Origin: Butyrivibrio sp. XPD2006
GTDB taxonomy: Bacteria; Bacillota; Clostridia; Lachnospirales; Lachnospiraceae
NCBI RefSeq assembly: GCF_000420865.1
Contig: NZ_ATVT01000007.1
Location: 1 to 64,000, forward strand
Length of the DNA: 64,000 nucleotides
Direction of reading: 5' to 3'
Part shown: piece by piece, positions 15,483 through 24,500 of the stretch
How positions within the stretch are numbered: the stretch's first letter is position 1
Layout: every line of letters begins with the position of its first letter
Program-made: the position numbers and the translations under genes
The notes under the pieces: model-generated
Told to the model about the DNA's origin: nothing
Database searches by the model: none
The model's input: the letters and a program-made list of their open reading frames with translations, nothing else

Positions 15483-18008
15483 TCAAAGTACGATAATATT
15501 CTCTTTTTTTGCATCTGCCTTGAATATCATCTTGTCATAGGTTTTTCTGTCACTTTCAAGTCTGTAAATTACACCGGAAATAACAAATATGGTATTGGCA
15601 TATGCCATCTCGGTTATGACGGCGCAGGCTCCGTTGCTCTTGTTGATCTCTGCCTCAAGTGCTTCCATCTCGGCCTTAAGCTCTTTTATCCTGTTCTCTT
15701 TGCCGGCCACGGCTGCGTTAATCTTAACCTTCCACTGCATAAGCTCACGGTTACCGCCGCCCACTTCCTTAAGCCTTTCCTTCTCGGTATTGAGAGCCTC
15801 AAGCTGCTCCTCTTCTCTGACAATGCTCTTCTGGGCATTATTGTATTTAGCAAGAATGCCGGAATTGACACCCAGATTGATAATGGTCCTTGCGCCTGAC
15901 TTATTTCCGACGGAAGCAGCTTCTATTCCGTAAATACAGTTGATGGTTCCACCATAGATCATTCCTACTCTTCCATAGGTTTTGACCTGACCTCTGGCGT
16001 CAACCTTACAGTTGATGAAGTAATTGGCAGAGATGTTTTCTCCGCTAATTGTCGCGCCCTCAAAATACTTGGCGCTCACATCACCTTTGGCGCTTATTCC
16101 GCCTCTGATAGGACATGTAACTCCTCCCTTTATTACTACCTCTCCGCCGGAGGTCACAGTCGAGCTCTCCATATGCCCGCCTATTATAACATCTCCGGTA
16201 GCTTCAATCTCACTTCCGGAAAAGACATCTCCGACTACAAATACAGTTCCGTCGTACTTGATCTTCTTGTCGGTTATCTTTACTTCCTGAACGACCATGA
16301 GCTTGGTGATCTCAACTCTCCCATTCACCATTCTTATGGCACCGGTATAAGTTGCAACATAACTTACTCTGTCGTTCATTATCATAAATCCGGTACCCTT
16401 AAGGATAGGTATCTCTTTTCCCGGAATAGCTTTTATGTAATTACCGAATACATCGTATCCGTCTGTACCTCTTGTTGCTCTGTGATAGAGAGCTATCCTG
16501 TCACCAACCTTGACAGGCTGCAGACACTTCATCTTCTCAAGATCCGCTGTTCCGTCCCTTAGAATCTCCGGCTCAGGTTCTTCCGTGGTATCGAAGAAAT
16601 ACTCATAGTATCCGTTCTGTCCGTTGACAACTTCAAGTCCCACAGCCACAAGGCTTCTGATAACAGGCTTTCCTTCCTGTCCCAGCTTCTTTATCGCCTG
16701 CTTGTCAACGCCATAGATGACCTTGGCCTTTTTTAGGAATTTCAAAAGAATTTCCTCTGTATATTTTCTGCCGTCCATTCTCTCAGGAAGCGTCAAAAAG
16801 CACATCATATTGCCTTCCTCAAAGTTGAGGTAAGTATCGCGATGCTCTAACATTTCATTGACAAAAGCATCCTCTTTGGATATATGGCTCAGCGGTGTTT
16901 TTGCTGCCTCAGCATTAGCCTCAGCTATTGCAGCGGCCGGTCCCCGACCGTCAACGCTTCCTGCAAGCAAATTCTGACGTATGCGGCGCATATCCTTGGC
17001 CGTGTACATCATCGATGAGAATTTGGATATATCGACGCCTTCCTCGATACCTATCCTCAATTCTCTCATCTGGTCCGCCTGATAAAGAGGATTACAATAA
17101 GGCTTAATATCGATCTGATGCTCAAGACCTACGCGCATTTCATACATCTGTTGCCATCCATATGCAACATCTGCATACTGCTTGACATCAACTCCGTTTT
17201 CGAGGCCCAGCCTGATCTCCCTGATGGTGTCTCCCCTCATATCGGCAGTTATGTAGTCATCAATGGGAATACCGTCCTTTAAGGCAATCCTCACCTGTTC
17301 AAGCTGTTCGTCATCAAATCTCTGTGCTAAATATTTGGAGATATCGACCTTGTCCACATATGCCTTGTGTATCTGATTCAAAATACTGGCATTGTACCTG
17401 TCGACATAATTCTTATCAAAGATCAGTCCATCCTCAGCGCTCTCCCTGATTGCCCTCATCTTCAGATAAGGCATGGATGCATGGGCATATAAAGAGATGT
17501 CGATTCCGGCCTGAAGGCCTTTTCTGATCTCTCTCATCTGCCTTGCGTCAAAGGCCGGATCCTGATAAAAGATTATCGGAACAGGGTTGGTTTTTGAAAG
17601 ACCTCGCCTGAGCTCACGCATCTGGTCAGCAAAATAGATCTTTTTTGCATAGGGAGTTACATCTACTCCTTCACTGATGCCCTGCCTGATCTGCGCAAGC
17701 TGAGTAGTATCAAATCCCTGCTCTCTGTACATTGACATATCGATGCCCTGATACATCTCAAGACGCAGTTCTTCCATAGCCGACCATGACAGTTTGGGGT
17801 CCATGTATCTGCTTACATCAACCCTGTCTGCCAGACCTTTCCTTATCTCAGCAAGCTGAAGTGTATTGAACCCCAGCGATTTAAGCTTTTGGACATCAGC
17901 TCCAAGCTCCTGGCATAGTTTCAGTTCCCTTTCATAGGAATTCTCGCCAAAGACATTGAGCCCGGAATATGAACTTGAAGCAGATCTTTCATTGACTAAA
18001 TTTGCCAT
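15483..18008 (-). CDS. fapA: FapA/DUF342 family protein with N-terminal 26-residue repeats
   Basis: 841 residues. The C-terminal half (about 365-800) is the FapA/DUF342 core: a mixed domain, then a right-handed beta-helix rich in G-D-V and G-G-x-V turns (about 580-700), then a charged coiled coil (about 715-790). FapA proteins are described as polymerising or polar-localisation factors in flagellated bacteria and are also widespread in clostridia. The first 350 residues are unusual, with about twelve tandem units of 26 residues of the form QMREIRxGLxxGVDVxxYA. This is likely an alpha-helical solenoid for protein binding (inference). A TGAGGT site lies five bases before the ATG. It is a single-gene unit with its own terminator and no flagellar genes nearby. 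Confidence 0.82.
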   Translation of the reverse strand: MANLVNERSASSSYSGLNVFGENSYERELKLCQELGADVQKLKSLGFNTLQLAEIRKGLADRVDVSRYMDPKLSWSAMEELRLEMYQGIDMSMYREQGFDTTQLAQIRQGISEGVDVTPYAKKIYFADQMRELRRGLSKTNPVPIIFYQDPAFDARQMREIRKGLQAGIDISLYAHASMPYLKMRAIRESAEDGLIFDKNYVDRYNASILNQIHKAYVDKVDISKYLAQRFDDEQLEQVRIALKDGIPIDDYITADMRGDTIREIRLGLENGVDVKQYADVAYGWQQMYEMRVGLEHQIDIKPYCNPLYQADQMRELRIGIEEGVDISKFSSMMYTAKDMRRIRQNLLAGSVDGRGPAAAIAEANAEAAKTPLSHISKEDAFVNEMLEHRDTYLNFEEGNMMCFLTLPERMDGRKYTEEILLKFLKKAKVIYGVDKQAIKKLGQEGKPVIRSLVAVGLEVVNGQNGYYEYFFDTTEEPEPEILRDGTADLEKMKCLQPVKVGDRIALYHRATRGTDGYDVFGNYIKAIPGKEIPILKGTGFMIMNDRVSYVATYTGAIRMVNGRVEITKLMVVQEVKITDKKIKYDGTVFVVGDVFSGSEIEATGDVIIGGHMESSTVTSGGEVVIKGGVTCPIRGGISAKGDVSAKYFEGATISGENISANYFINCKVDARGQVKTYGRVGMIYGGTINCIYGIEAASVGNKSGARTIINLGVNSGILAKYNNAQKSIVREEEQLEALNTEKERLKEVGGGNRELMQWKVKINAAVAGKENRIKELKAEMEALEAEINKSNGACAVITEMAYANTIFVISGVIYRLESDRKTYDKMIFKADAKKENIIVL
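16959..17873 (-). repeat. Twelve tandem 78-base coding repeats (26-residue units)
   Basis: Encodes residues 46-350 of the FapA-like protein: eleven full units plus a partial twelfth. Unit 4 is two residues longer, the rest are 26. The best conserved positions are a Q-[LM]-x-x-[IL]-R core, a G-[LI] pair three residues later, then G-[VI]-D-[VI] and a Tyr near the end. The DNA copies have diverged, so the array is old rather than a recent slippage product. Confidence 0.8.
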
Positions 18009-18082
18009 AGATACCTCAAGTGGTACAATTATCGATACTACCTTATATTATAAATCAATATATCGTATAAATGCACTATTAA

Positions 18083-18111
18083 TTGACTTCTTTTCTCTAT
18101 TCTATTAGACT
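18083..18111 (+). promoter_or_regulatory. Promoter for the dehydratase operon
   Basis: TTGACT (18083-18088), a 17-base spacer and TAGACT (18106-18111), about 39 bases before the GTG start. The -35 is strong and the -10 moderate. Confidence 0.5.
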
Positions 18112-18149
18112 AATTTTATAAATAATTAATAAGAAGGTAGGGGAAAATA

Positions 18150-19352
18150 GTGAAAGACTTAAAACATCTGATTTTCTTCGAGAATCTGCTCCTTGAGGCA
18201 AACAATGAGCTGATTCAAGAAGCACAGGCAGATGGGCGTATTTGTGTTGCCTACACCTGTGAAAACACTCCTGAACCACTCCTTAATCTTCCGGGGTGTT
18301 TCTCCGCACGTCTCCGTGCACCAAGGACAGGTTCCTTGGATATCTCCACTTACTACATGACAAGTTTTCTTTGCGAGTACAGCCGTGCTCTTTTGGAGCG
18401 CGCGATTGAAGGCGGATACAATTTTGCTGACGCCATAATCACTCCCGACGGCTGTTCTATGATGAACCGCTGCATTGAAAACATGGAACTTCTTAATACC
18501 CTCGGCAAAGGTAAAGACAAGTTCTTCTTCGAGTATATGGAGATTCCTATGAAGGCCGATGACAACGGTCTTAATCTCTACGTGCTCCAGTGCAAAAATC
18601 ACATTCTAAAGCCTCTCTCCGAGAAATACGGGATAGATATCTCGGATGAAGCCATCAGAAAGGCTGTTGCAGAGCACAACCGCGTATGCGAAATAATTCG
18701 CGCCATAGGCGATTTCAGAAAGGAAGACAATCCCAGGATCACCGGTTATGAATTTAACGTCATAACTCTTGCAACCTATGTCGCTCCGAAATATCTTTTG
18801 CTGGATAAGCTCGAGGAGACTCTCGAGGAATTAAAGAGCAGGGAACCCGATGAAAAGAGCAGGTTCAGAGCCAGAGTTCTTGTTGCGGGTTCTGAAGTTG
18901 ATGATACTGATTTTGTAAAGCTCATCGAGGATGCAGGCGCATATGTCTGCGCCGACCGTTTCTGCTACGGTTCTCTTCCCGGAAGAAATCCCATTGTCCT
19001 AAGTGACGATGAGGATGCTCTGACTCAGATCTGCAGAGCTTATATGAACAAGGGCGAATGTCCTCGTTTTATGAACACAGATAAGATGGATCATCGCAGG
19101 ATCTATGTTGATGAACTCGCCAAAGAATATAAGGCCGACGGCATTATATATGAGCAGATGAAGTTCTGCGATCCGTGGGCATATGAAAAGATGATGGGTT
19201 CACAGATCCTCCGAAATAAATACGGTTATCCTGTTCTGGCAGTTGACAGGCCCTACAGCATCGGTGTGTCCGGTCAGATGACAACCAGAGTTCAGGCCTT
19301 TGTCGAGAGCATAGAGATCAAGAAGATTCAGAGAGGTGAAGCGAATGGCTAA
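18150..19352 (+). CDS. 2-hydroxyacyl-CoA dehydratase family subunit (first of pair)
   Basis: 400 residues of the HgdB/FldB/BadE-type family, which bind a [4Fe-4S] cluster and use an ATP-driven activator for radical dehydration or reduction of acyl-CoA esters. Candidate ligand and family Cys are visible (TPDGCSMMNRC near 115, VCADRFCYGS near 275, KFCDPWAYE near 350). The substrate cannot be told. There is no CoA-transferase, no activator ATPase and no acyl-CoA dehydrogenase next to it. The start is GTG with AGGTAGGGG upstream. Its end overlaps the second subunit by eight bases, so the two are translationally coupled and probably form a complex. Confidence 0.8.
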   Translation: MKDLKHLIFFENLLLEANNELIQEAQADGRICVAYTCENTPEPLLNLPGCFSARLRAPRTGSLDISTYYMTSFLCEYSRALLERAIEGGYNFADAIITPDGCSMMNRCIENMELLNTLGKGKDKFFFEYMEIPMKADDNGLNLYVLQCKNHILKPLSEKYGIDISDEAIRKAVAEHNRVCEIIRAIGDFRKEDNPRITGYEFNVITLATYVAPKYLLLDKLEETLEELKSREPDEKSRFRARVLVAGSEVDDTDFVKLIEDAGAYVCADRFCYGSLPGRNPIVLSDDEDALTQICRAYMNKGECPRFMNTDKMDHRRIYVDELAKEYKADGIIYEQMKFCDPWAYEKMMGSQILRNKYGYPVLAVDRPYSIGVSGQMTTRVQAFVESIEIKKIQRGEANG

Positions 19353-20910
19353 AGAGATTGGCGCCGACAGACTCGGCGATTTTTATAAAGAGGGTTCCCT
19401 TGTCCGAAAGAGACGCGAATGGCGAGGACTTGCGGACACAATGTACGACTACTCAAGGTGGCTCAAGATAATGATGACCCTTGGCAAATTCGTCATGAAA
19501 CCAAGAAATGTCAAGGCTATGTTCAGATATCGCTGGATGGCCAACTACCTGGCAGTTCCCATGATGGTGGACAGACACACTCAGGGTCTTCGAGGCGAGT
19601 ACCTCAGGATCTGCCATGAGGAACAGGACCTTGTTATCGATGACGTAGCCAAGCTCCTTGATTCACTCTTTAGAGGCGATCGCAGGATTGGCAATGACAA
19701 GAAGTTTTCAGATAAGGTTGTTCTGGTTGATGAGAACGAGATGACAGCTGTAATGATGGGCTTCCCAACCCTTAAGTGTCTCTCAAGAGAAACTCCGTCC
19801 ACCTATGTTTCGGTTCTGCTTAATCAGTATGCAGCCTGCCACTACATTGACGTAGCCCAGGAATACGGTCTTGCGGGTGATGTTTGCCCTATGCCTGAGG
19901 CAGAGGCCGGAGTTTCAATTGACGATGACGCTCCTGTCCTGGGAGCATGTGCTATCCAGTGTAATACAACATGTGACGGCTCTCTCCTGGGAAACGGTGT
20001 TATCTCTCAGCGTCTTGAAAAAGAAGACGGAATCCCTGTCTTCCAGCTTGCTGCTCCACTTCGTCACAGAGAGGACGACGTTCAGGAGTATGCAGCTCAG
20101 GAGATCAGAAATGCCATAGCATTCATTGAGAAGCATACCGGTGTAAAATGGGACTGGAAGGCATACTTTGAGTGTGCAAAGCGTGTAAACTATGCAACCG
20201 AATGTCGCCAGGAATGGCTTGAAATGAACCGCACTCCTTACCCACAGGTATTTGGTTCAAACCTTGCTCTTTATACAGAGACCAACTACATGGCCATCTG
20301 CGGACGTGTAGCCGCCTTCGAGAAGGCAGACAGAAAGATCACCAAGCTTGCCCGTCAGGCTTACGCCAAAAAGAAAATGGCAGCCAAGGAATACAGACAC
20401 CGCGCCATCGTATGGGGTGTTCAGTCCCACTACTACATGGACTTCCTTGTATGGCTCCTTAACTGCTGGGGCATTGTTCCTCTGACCGATATGCTCTCTA
20501 TGGTATCCACCAAGAAGCTCGTAACAGAGGATACTCCCGAGAACAGAGAACAGGCTATCTACGATATGGCCTGGCTTACAGAGAACATGATCATGAGAAA
20601 CAGAACTCACGGTGGTTACAAAGTTCTTCTTGATGAACTCTGGGAGTTCGTTGAGATGTTCAACGCAGATATGGTCATCCTCTGGGAGCACATGAGCTGT
20701 AAGGCCCTTGATGGAATGCACGGCCTATTCGAAGAAAAAGCCCGTGAAAAAGGTATCCCTCTGGTTTGGGTATCTCACGACCTCTTCGATCCACGTATCA
20801 TCTCCCGCCAGGGTGTCCGCGATCAGATCAATTCCTTCATGAGGACCGTATGGAACGAAGAACCGATCGATCCATCACTTGAGGTCCTTCCTGATGAGAA
20901 ATCATGGTAA
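19345..20910 (+). CDS. 2-hydroxyacyl-CoA dehydratase family subunit (second of pair)
   Basis: 521 residues, another member of the same family, longer than its partner and longer than the usual 400-440. The extra length is largely N-terminal, in a basic helical region of about 90 residues. A Cys-rich block CAIQCNTTCDG near residue 205 and a CRQEW site further on may carry the cluster. The frame is open from a GTG at 19336, but the ATG at 19345, overlapping the previous gene by eight bases, has GAGAGGTG at proper distance. It is co-transcribed with the first subunit and a 55-codon gene after it. It is likely the larger half of a heterodimer with unknown acyl-CoA (or non-CoA) substrate. Confidence 0.78.
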   Translation: MAKEIGADRLGDFYKEGSLVRKRREWRGLADTMYDYSRWLKIMMTLGKFVMKPRNVKAMFRYRWMANYLAVPMMVDRHTQGLRGEYLRICHEEQDLVIDDVAKLLDSLFRGDRRIGNDKKFSDKVVLVDENEMTAVMMGFPTLKCLSRETPSTYVSVLLNQYAACHYIDVAQEYGLAGDVCPMPEAEAGVSIDDDAPVLGACAIQCNTTCDGSLLGNGVISQRLEKEDGIPVFQLAAPLRHREDDVQEYAAQEIRNAIAFIEKHTGVKWDWKAYFECAKRVNYATECRQEWLEMNRTPYPQVFGSNLALYTETNYMAICGRVAAFEKADRKITKLARQAYAKKKMAAKEYRHRAIVWGVQSHYYMDFLVWLLNCWGIVPLTDMLSMVSTKKLVTEDTPENREQAIYDMAWLTENMIMRNRTHGGYKVLLDELWEFVEMFNADMVILWEHMSCKALDGMHGLFEEKAREKGIPLVWVSHDLFDPRIISRQGVRDQINSFMRTVWNEEPIDPSLEVLPDEKSW

Positions 20911-20933
20911 ATAAATTCTAAGGAGAATAAGAA

Positions 20934-21101
20934 ATGTCAATTTTCTTGCATGTAATTAAAATAATCGTTATTGTTATCGCTGTACTCTTTGCTCTGACCT
21001 TCACCGTCTACTTCTTTAACCTGGACATGAAGCTCACAGCAGCCATCTATCCATGGCTCAACAAACAGTACGACAAAGTCAAAAGAGACCAGCACCTGTA
21101 A
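20934..21101 (+). CDS. Small single-span membrane protein of the dehydratase operon
   Basis: A 55-codon ORF with a clear AAGGAG site eight bases before the ATG, 23 bases after the dehydratase stop and right before the operon terminator. The product has one hydrophobic helix (about residues 4-29) followed by a polar tail of 26 residues with Trp41, Tyr46 and a basic run near the C-terminus. I do not recognise the family. The position suggests it may tether or assist the dehydratase pair at the membrane (inference). Confidence 0.72.
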   Translation: MSIFLHVIKIIVIVIAVLFALTFTVYFFNLDMKLTAAIYPWLNKQYDKVKRDQHL

Positions 21102-21111
21102 ATTAAAAAAG

Positions 21112-21146
21112 CTGCCACGTCACAATCTGACGTGGCAGTATTTTTT
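21112..21146. terminator. Bidirectional terminator
   Basis: A perfect ten-base stem (CTGCCACGTC and complement) with a seven-base loop. T runs occur in both directions. The plus-strand T tract touches the stop codon of the facing ABC permease gene. Confidence 0.88.
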
Positions 21147-22089
21147 AGCGTTTGTCTTTATCGATATTTTCAAGAAGAATAATAGTCAGGATCACATATA
21201 CTGCTGTCCACATCAGTAGCCACGCCCAGCATCGAAGGACTATAACAGGGTTAAAGTCATAATCGTGGTTCTGATTGAGCTCTCCTGTTTTCATAAGCAG
21301 ATCATCTCTCATATTGTTCTTTTCAATCTCCTGAAAGACCGTTAAAAGAGGCTTTTCTCCCTCGACCTCTACATCCTTCATTTTAAGAGCACTGTTCCAC
21401 ACACTGACCATAGGAAGTGAATTATAATCACCCTGAGCACAAAGAGCCGTAAGTCCCCATTTGGTAGCAGTAAGATTAGTAAACGGCATAGCTTCAGGCG
21501 GAAGGTTGAAAAAGGCCCCCGAGAACAAGAGCTGTACGATCAAAAGAAACGGCATGACAGTCATCGCTGTCGTAGTGGTCTTTGAAAACGCCGAAACCAG
21601 CAGTGCCAGCATATCTGCGCAATAGGTTATAAAAAACAGAGAGATGCCAAAATCAACGATAGGCCATGGAGTTATAAGGCTTCCCACAGGAAGTTTTACA
21701 TTCATCAACATGCATACCCCTATGGTAATGATAACCTGAAGAAGACATAAAAACGCCTGGTAAATCATATGAGCCGCAATATAAGATGATATATGAAGTC
21801 CTGATCTGTGCTCTCTTTTTACTATTGCCCTCTCTCTGCATATCACCTGTATGGAATTAAAAAAGCCATTCCAAATACATATACAGGAAAGAGCAAAGGT
21901 TCCCATCAGAGTTCCCTCCATGGTCTTATAGAGATTTGCTCCCACTGAAAAAGCAACAAGTCCGGCTATAACTGCCGCCATTGGCAGAACCTTCCAATCA
22001 TTCTGGAACAGGAACATCCTGAAAAGCTTGCCGAGATATATAAAAGTCTGTGAAACTCTTCCTCTGTGTCTTACGCTATATTCTTCCAT
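21145..22089 (-). CDS. ABC-2 type transporter permease (ABCG-like)
   Basis: 314 residues with six hydrophobic segments in the ABC2_membrane pattern (first near residues 38-58, last near 290-310) and a large loop after helix 5. The N-terminal part with R-E-R-x-x-x-x-R-E-H resembles the elbow region of ABCG/White half transporters. It should form the export channel with the upstream ATPase, six bases away. The substrate is unknown; a lipid or hydrophobic compound would be usual for the family. It is the last gene of the mscS-ABC operon. Confidence 0.8.
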   Translation of the reverse strand: MEEYSVRHRGRVSQTFIYLGKLFRMFLFQNDWKVLPMAAVIAGLVAFSVGANLYKTMEGTLMGTFALSCICIWNGFFNSIQVICRERAIVKREHRSGLHISSYIAAHMIYQAFLCLLQVIITIGVCMLMNVKLPVGSLITPWPIVDFGISLFFITYCADMLALLVSAFSKTTTTAMTVMPFLLIVQLLFSGAFFNLPPEAMPFTNLTATKWGLTALCAQGDYNSLPMVSVWNSALKMKDVEVEGEKPLLTVFQEIEKNNMRDDLLMKTGELNQNHDYDFNPVIVLRCWAWLLMWTAVYVILTIILLENIDKDKR

Positions 22090-22095
22090 AGCATG

Positions 22096-23445
22096 TCACC
22101 CCACCTTTTCCTTAATTCTGTCAGCATACTTTTCAACAAACTCATCTGCTCTTCCTTCTCCGCCTTCATCCTTCTGGTTAATTGAAAGAAGAATCTCCTC
22201 CATAGAGTCTTTACCAAAGAATTCATATGCTTCATCTACAGGCCCATACCAGGCAAGTCGGCCTGTTCTGGTGGCATCCTTAGCAAGAACTATAACATCA
22301 TCAAAAAGATCTATTACCCTGTCAGGGGTATGTGTTATGACTACTACTATCTTTCCGTCATCAGCAATTTCTCTGAGTTTTTCAAACAGGCTCCTGGCCA
22401 CGACACCGTCAAGACCGGAATCAGGCTCATCAAGTATAAACAGCGATGGATCTGATATAAACTCTATAGCAATTGACAGTCTCTTCCTCTGGCCCCCGGA
22501 GAGCTTTTCAACCAGTGAGTTTCTCACCGCTGTAAGTCCAAACTGATCAAGCATGTTGGCGATGCGGTTTTCTCTTTCCATTACGGAAGCATCTGCAGAC
22601 AGCCTCATAAGTGCTGCATCCGTAAGAGTCATTTCTACGGTATCGTTACCTCTCATAAGGTCCTGCTGCGGCACAAATCCGATATCATATTTCATCTTGT
22701 CATAGTCACTGTAAACATCATTATTATCGAGCTTTATACTCGCTTTTGCCTTCTCATATCCCGTTACGGCGTTGAGGAAAGTTGTCTTACCCGCTCCTGA
22801 TCCTCCAAGCAAAAGCACCATATGCCCTCTTGGGATTATCAGATGTATATCCTTTAAAAGAGTCTTTTTCTTGAAGAAATCTATAACGGTTCTGTCTGCG
22901 ATATTTATCGTAAGTCCCTCTGCTGCAGCAGTTAAGTTTTCACCAAGTTCCTTGGCTCCGTTTTTTGATATCTGCTCAACCTTTTTGCCGGGAACAAATC
23001 TTGATGAAACGCCCCACCAAAAGAGTGTAATTCCCTCAAAAAACATAAAGAGAATAAGCCATTTTTTCTTTCTGTCAAAGACCTTGATAAGCCCAAGATA
23101 AATCTTGAGCATGTAAATGATCAGCGTTACATAAACACCTACCAAAGGAATCACCATGAAAAGTGCCCACATAGGATTAAATAATACAAACACTCCGGTA
23201 ATTACATAGAGAAGATAAAAAAGCAGGGAAACAATGGTGTAAACACGCCCTTCCTTTTCCTTGTCAGCACACAGACTCACATGATATTCTCTGGCAACAG
23301 GAATAATCGCCCATATCCCTTTTACTCCGCATTTTTTAAACAAAAACCAGCTTCCGATGGCTGTAAGCAGATAATTTGCAAAAGAAAACAGATTACTGTA
23401 ACTGATGTCAATATCTCCGCTGATAGCATTACTTAATTCAAGCAT
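22096..23445 (-). CDS. ABC transporter ATPase with N-terminal four-helix membrane domain
   Basis: 449 residues. About 160 N-terminal residues hold four hydrophobic helices (WAIIPVAREY-type segment between the first two) that resemble small DUF5684-type membrane domains. The ATPase follows: Walker A GGSGAGKTT near 213, signature LSGGQRKR near 317, Walker B LFILDEPDSGLDG near 337, switch His in VITHTP. The ATPase is of the ABCG/White class. The start at 23451 is too close to the AGGAG; the ATG at 23445 is seven bases from it and overlaps the mscS stop by eight. Having a membrane domain on the N-terminal side of an ATPase that also has a separate permease is uncommon. Confidence 0.8.
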   Translation of the reverse strand: MLELSNAISGDIDISYSNLFSFANYLLTAIGSWFLFKKCGVKGIWAIIPVAREYHVSLCADKEKEGRVYTIVSLLFYLLYVITGVFVLFNPMWALFMVIPLVGVYVTLIIYMLKIYLGLIKVFDRKKKWLILFMFFEGITLFWWGVSSRFVPGKKVEQISKNGAKELGENLTAAAEGLTINIADRTVIDFFKKKTLLKDIHLIIPRGHMVLLLGGSGAGKTTFLNAVTGYEKAKASIKLDNNDVYSDYDKMKYDIGFVPQQDLMRGNDTVEMTLTDAALMRLSADASVMERENRIANMLDQFGLTAVRNSLVEKLSGGQRKRLSIAIEFISDPSLFILDEPDSGLDGVVARSLFEKLREIADDGKIVVVITHTPDRVIDLFDDVIVLAKDATRTGRLAWYGPVDEAYEFFGKDSMEEILLSINQKDEGGEGRADEFVEKYADRIKEKVG

Positions 23446-24343
23446 CTTCATTCTCCTTTTTCACTACGAGATTCACGTAGTTATATGGGATTTCTATTCC
23501 ATTATCCACAAGCGCCTTAAATACTGCAGTGTTAACCTGATCCTTAACAACTTCCGTTCTTATCTCATGGGGATAATATACAGTCGCACCAAGCATTAAT
23601 GCGCTGTCTTTTACCTCCAGAAAATATACAGATCTCGATCCGGGATCATCCTCTTTGTATTTATCTTTATTCAGGGTAAGCGGACATTCGCAGATTGTCT
23701 GCCTGATTATATCCTTGGCCTTGTCTATATCTGAGTTATATCCTATTCCGTAGCATACATCAAAAGACCTGGGAACATATTCTTCATAGCTGTAGTTCAC
23801 TATCATTCCCTGATTAGCTTTACTGTTTGGTACTATCAGTCTGGTTGTATCAATCAGTTTCAGTACCACATGGCGCAGTGTCATCTTTTCAACTATACCT
23901 GCTCTTCCGTCCTCCAGCATTATTCTGGATCCCACATCAAACGGCTTATACAGACTTATCTCAAGGCCTGCAAACATATCTTTTAAAACTTCATTGGCAG
24001 CAAGACCTACGATAACTGCAACCACAGCAGTAGATCCAAGCAGCGACTGAGCCAGCCTTTGCCCGCCGAGCGGAAGCACCACCAATATTACCATTATCCC
24101 AAGAGATACCGCCTTCTGCAAGAACTGAATGGTAATACTGTTTCCCTTTTTCTTCTCTATACTCTTAAATATCCTCTTATTCAGTTTAAGCAACAGTATT
24201 ACAAAAAACACATAGAGAGCGACAACGATCAGTATGACCACTATCGCAATAACAACTAACCAGGCTCTATCAGATCCTTGTAATTTCCAAAACAAGCCAG
24301 AAATAATCTTCTCAAAAGATACTCCGCTTCCCGAATCCTGCAT
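23438..24343 (-). CDS. MscS family mechanosensitive ion channel
   Basis: 301 residues, close to the 286 of E. coli MscS. It has three membrane helices (about 27-50, 70-90 and a Gly/Ala-rich pore helix near 95-125 ending in FAGLEISLYKPFDVG), then the MscS beta domain and a C-terminal alpha/beta domain. It opens under membrane tension and releases solutes on osmotic downshift. It is the first gene of an operon with the ABCG-like ATPase and permease, an uncommon pairing that may link the transporter to envelope stress. A GAGGT site precedes the ATG. Confidence 0.9.
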   Translation of the reverse strand: MQDSGSGVSFEKIISGLFWKLQGSDRAWLVVIAIVVILIVVALYVFFVILLLKLNKRIFKSIEKKKGNSITIQFLQKAVSLGIMVILVVLPLGGQRLAQSLLGSTAVVAVIVGLAANEVLKDMFAGLEISLYKPFDVGSRIMLEDGRAGIVEKMTLRHVVLKLIDTTRLIVPNSKANQGMIVNYSYEEYVPRSFDVCYGIGYNSDIDKAKDIIRQTICECPLTLNKDKYKEDDPGSRSVYFLEVKDSALMLGATVYYPHEIRTEVVKDQVNTAVFKALVDNGIEIPYNYVNLVVKKENEDA

Positions 24344-24379
24344 ATATCGTACCTCACTATTTATCGTATTATACTTATT

Positions 24380-24408
24380 ATTTTAACATCTATAATACTC
24401 ACAGCCAA
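24380..24408 (-). promoter_or_regulatory. Promoter for the mscS-ABC operon
   Basis: Minus strand TTGGCT (24403-24408), 17-base spacer, TAAAAT (24380-24385), about 37 bases before the mscS ATG. A second TATAAT occurs slightly closer to the gene. Confidence 0.5.
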
Positions 24409-24441
24409 CATCAGGGAGGTCTATCTAGCCAAAAGCAATAT

Positions 24442-24476
24442 AAAAAGGCTGTAGCACAGATATATGTGCTACAGCC
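24442..24476 (-). terminator. Terminator of the 5'-nucleotidase gene
   Basis: A perfect 12-bp stem (GGCTGTAGCACA and complement) with six-base loop, then TTTTT on the minus strand. Confidence 0.9.
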
Positions 24477-24500
24477 CTGTAGTCTATTTAGCCTGTCAGA

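Noticed and set aside
16959..17873. 78-base periodic array considered as CRISPR or DNA satellite
   Set aside because: The units are diverged at the DNA level, without spacers, and keep a protein pattern in one frame, so it is a coding repeat.
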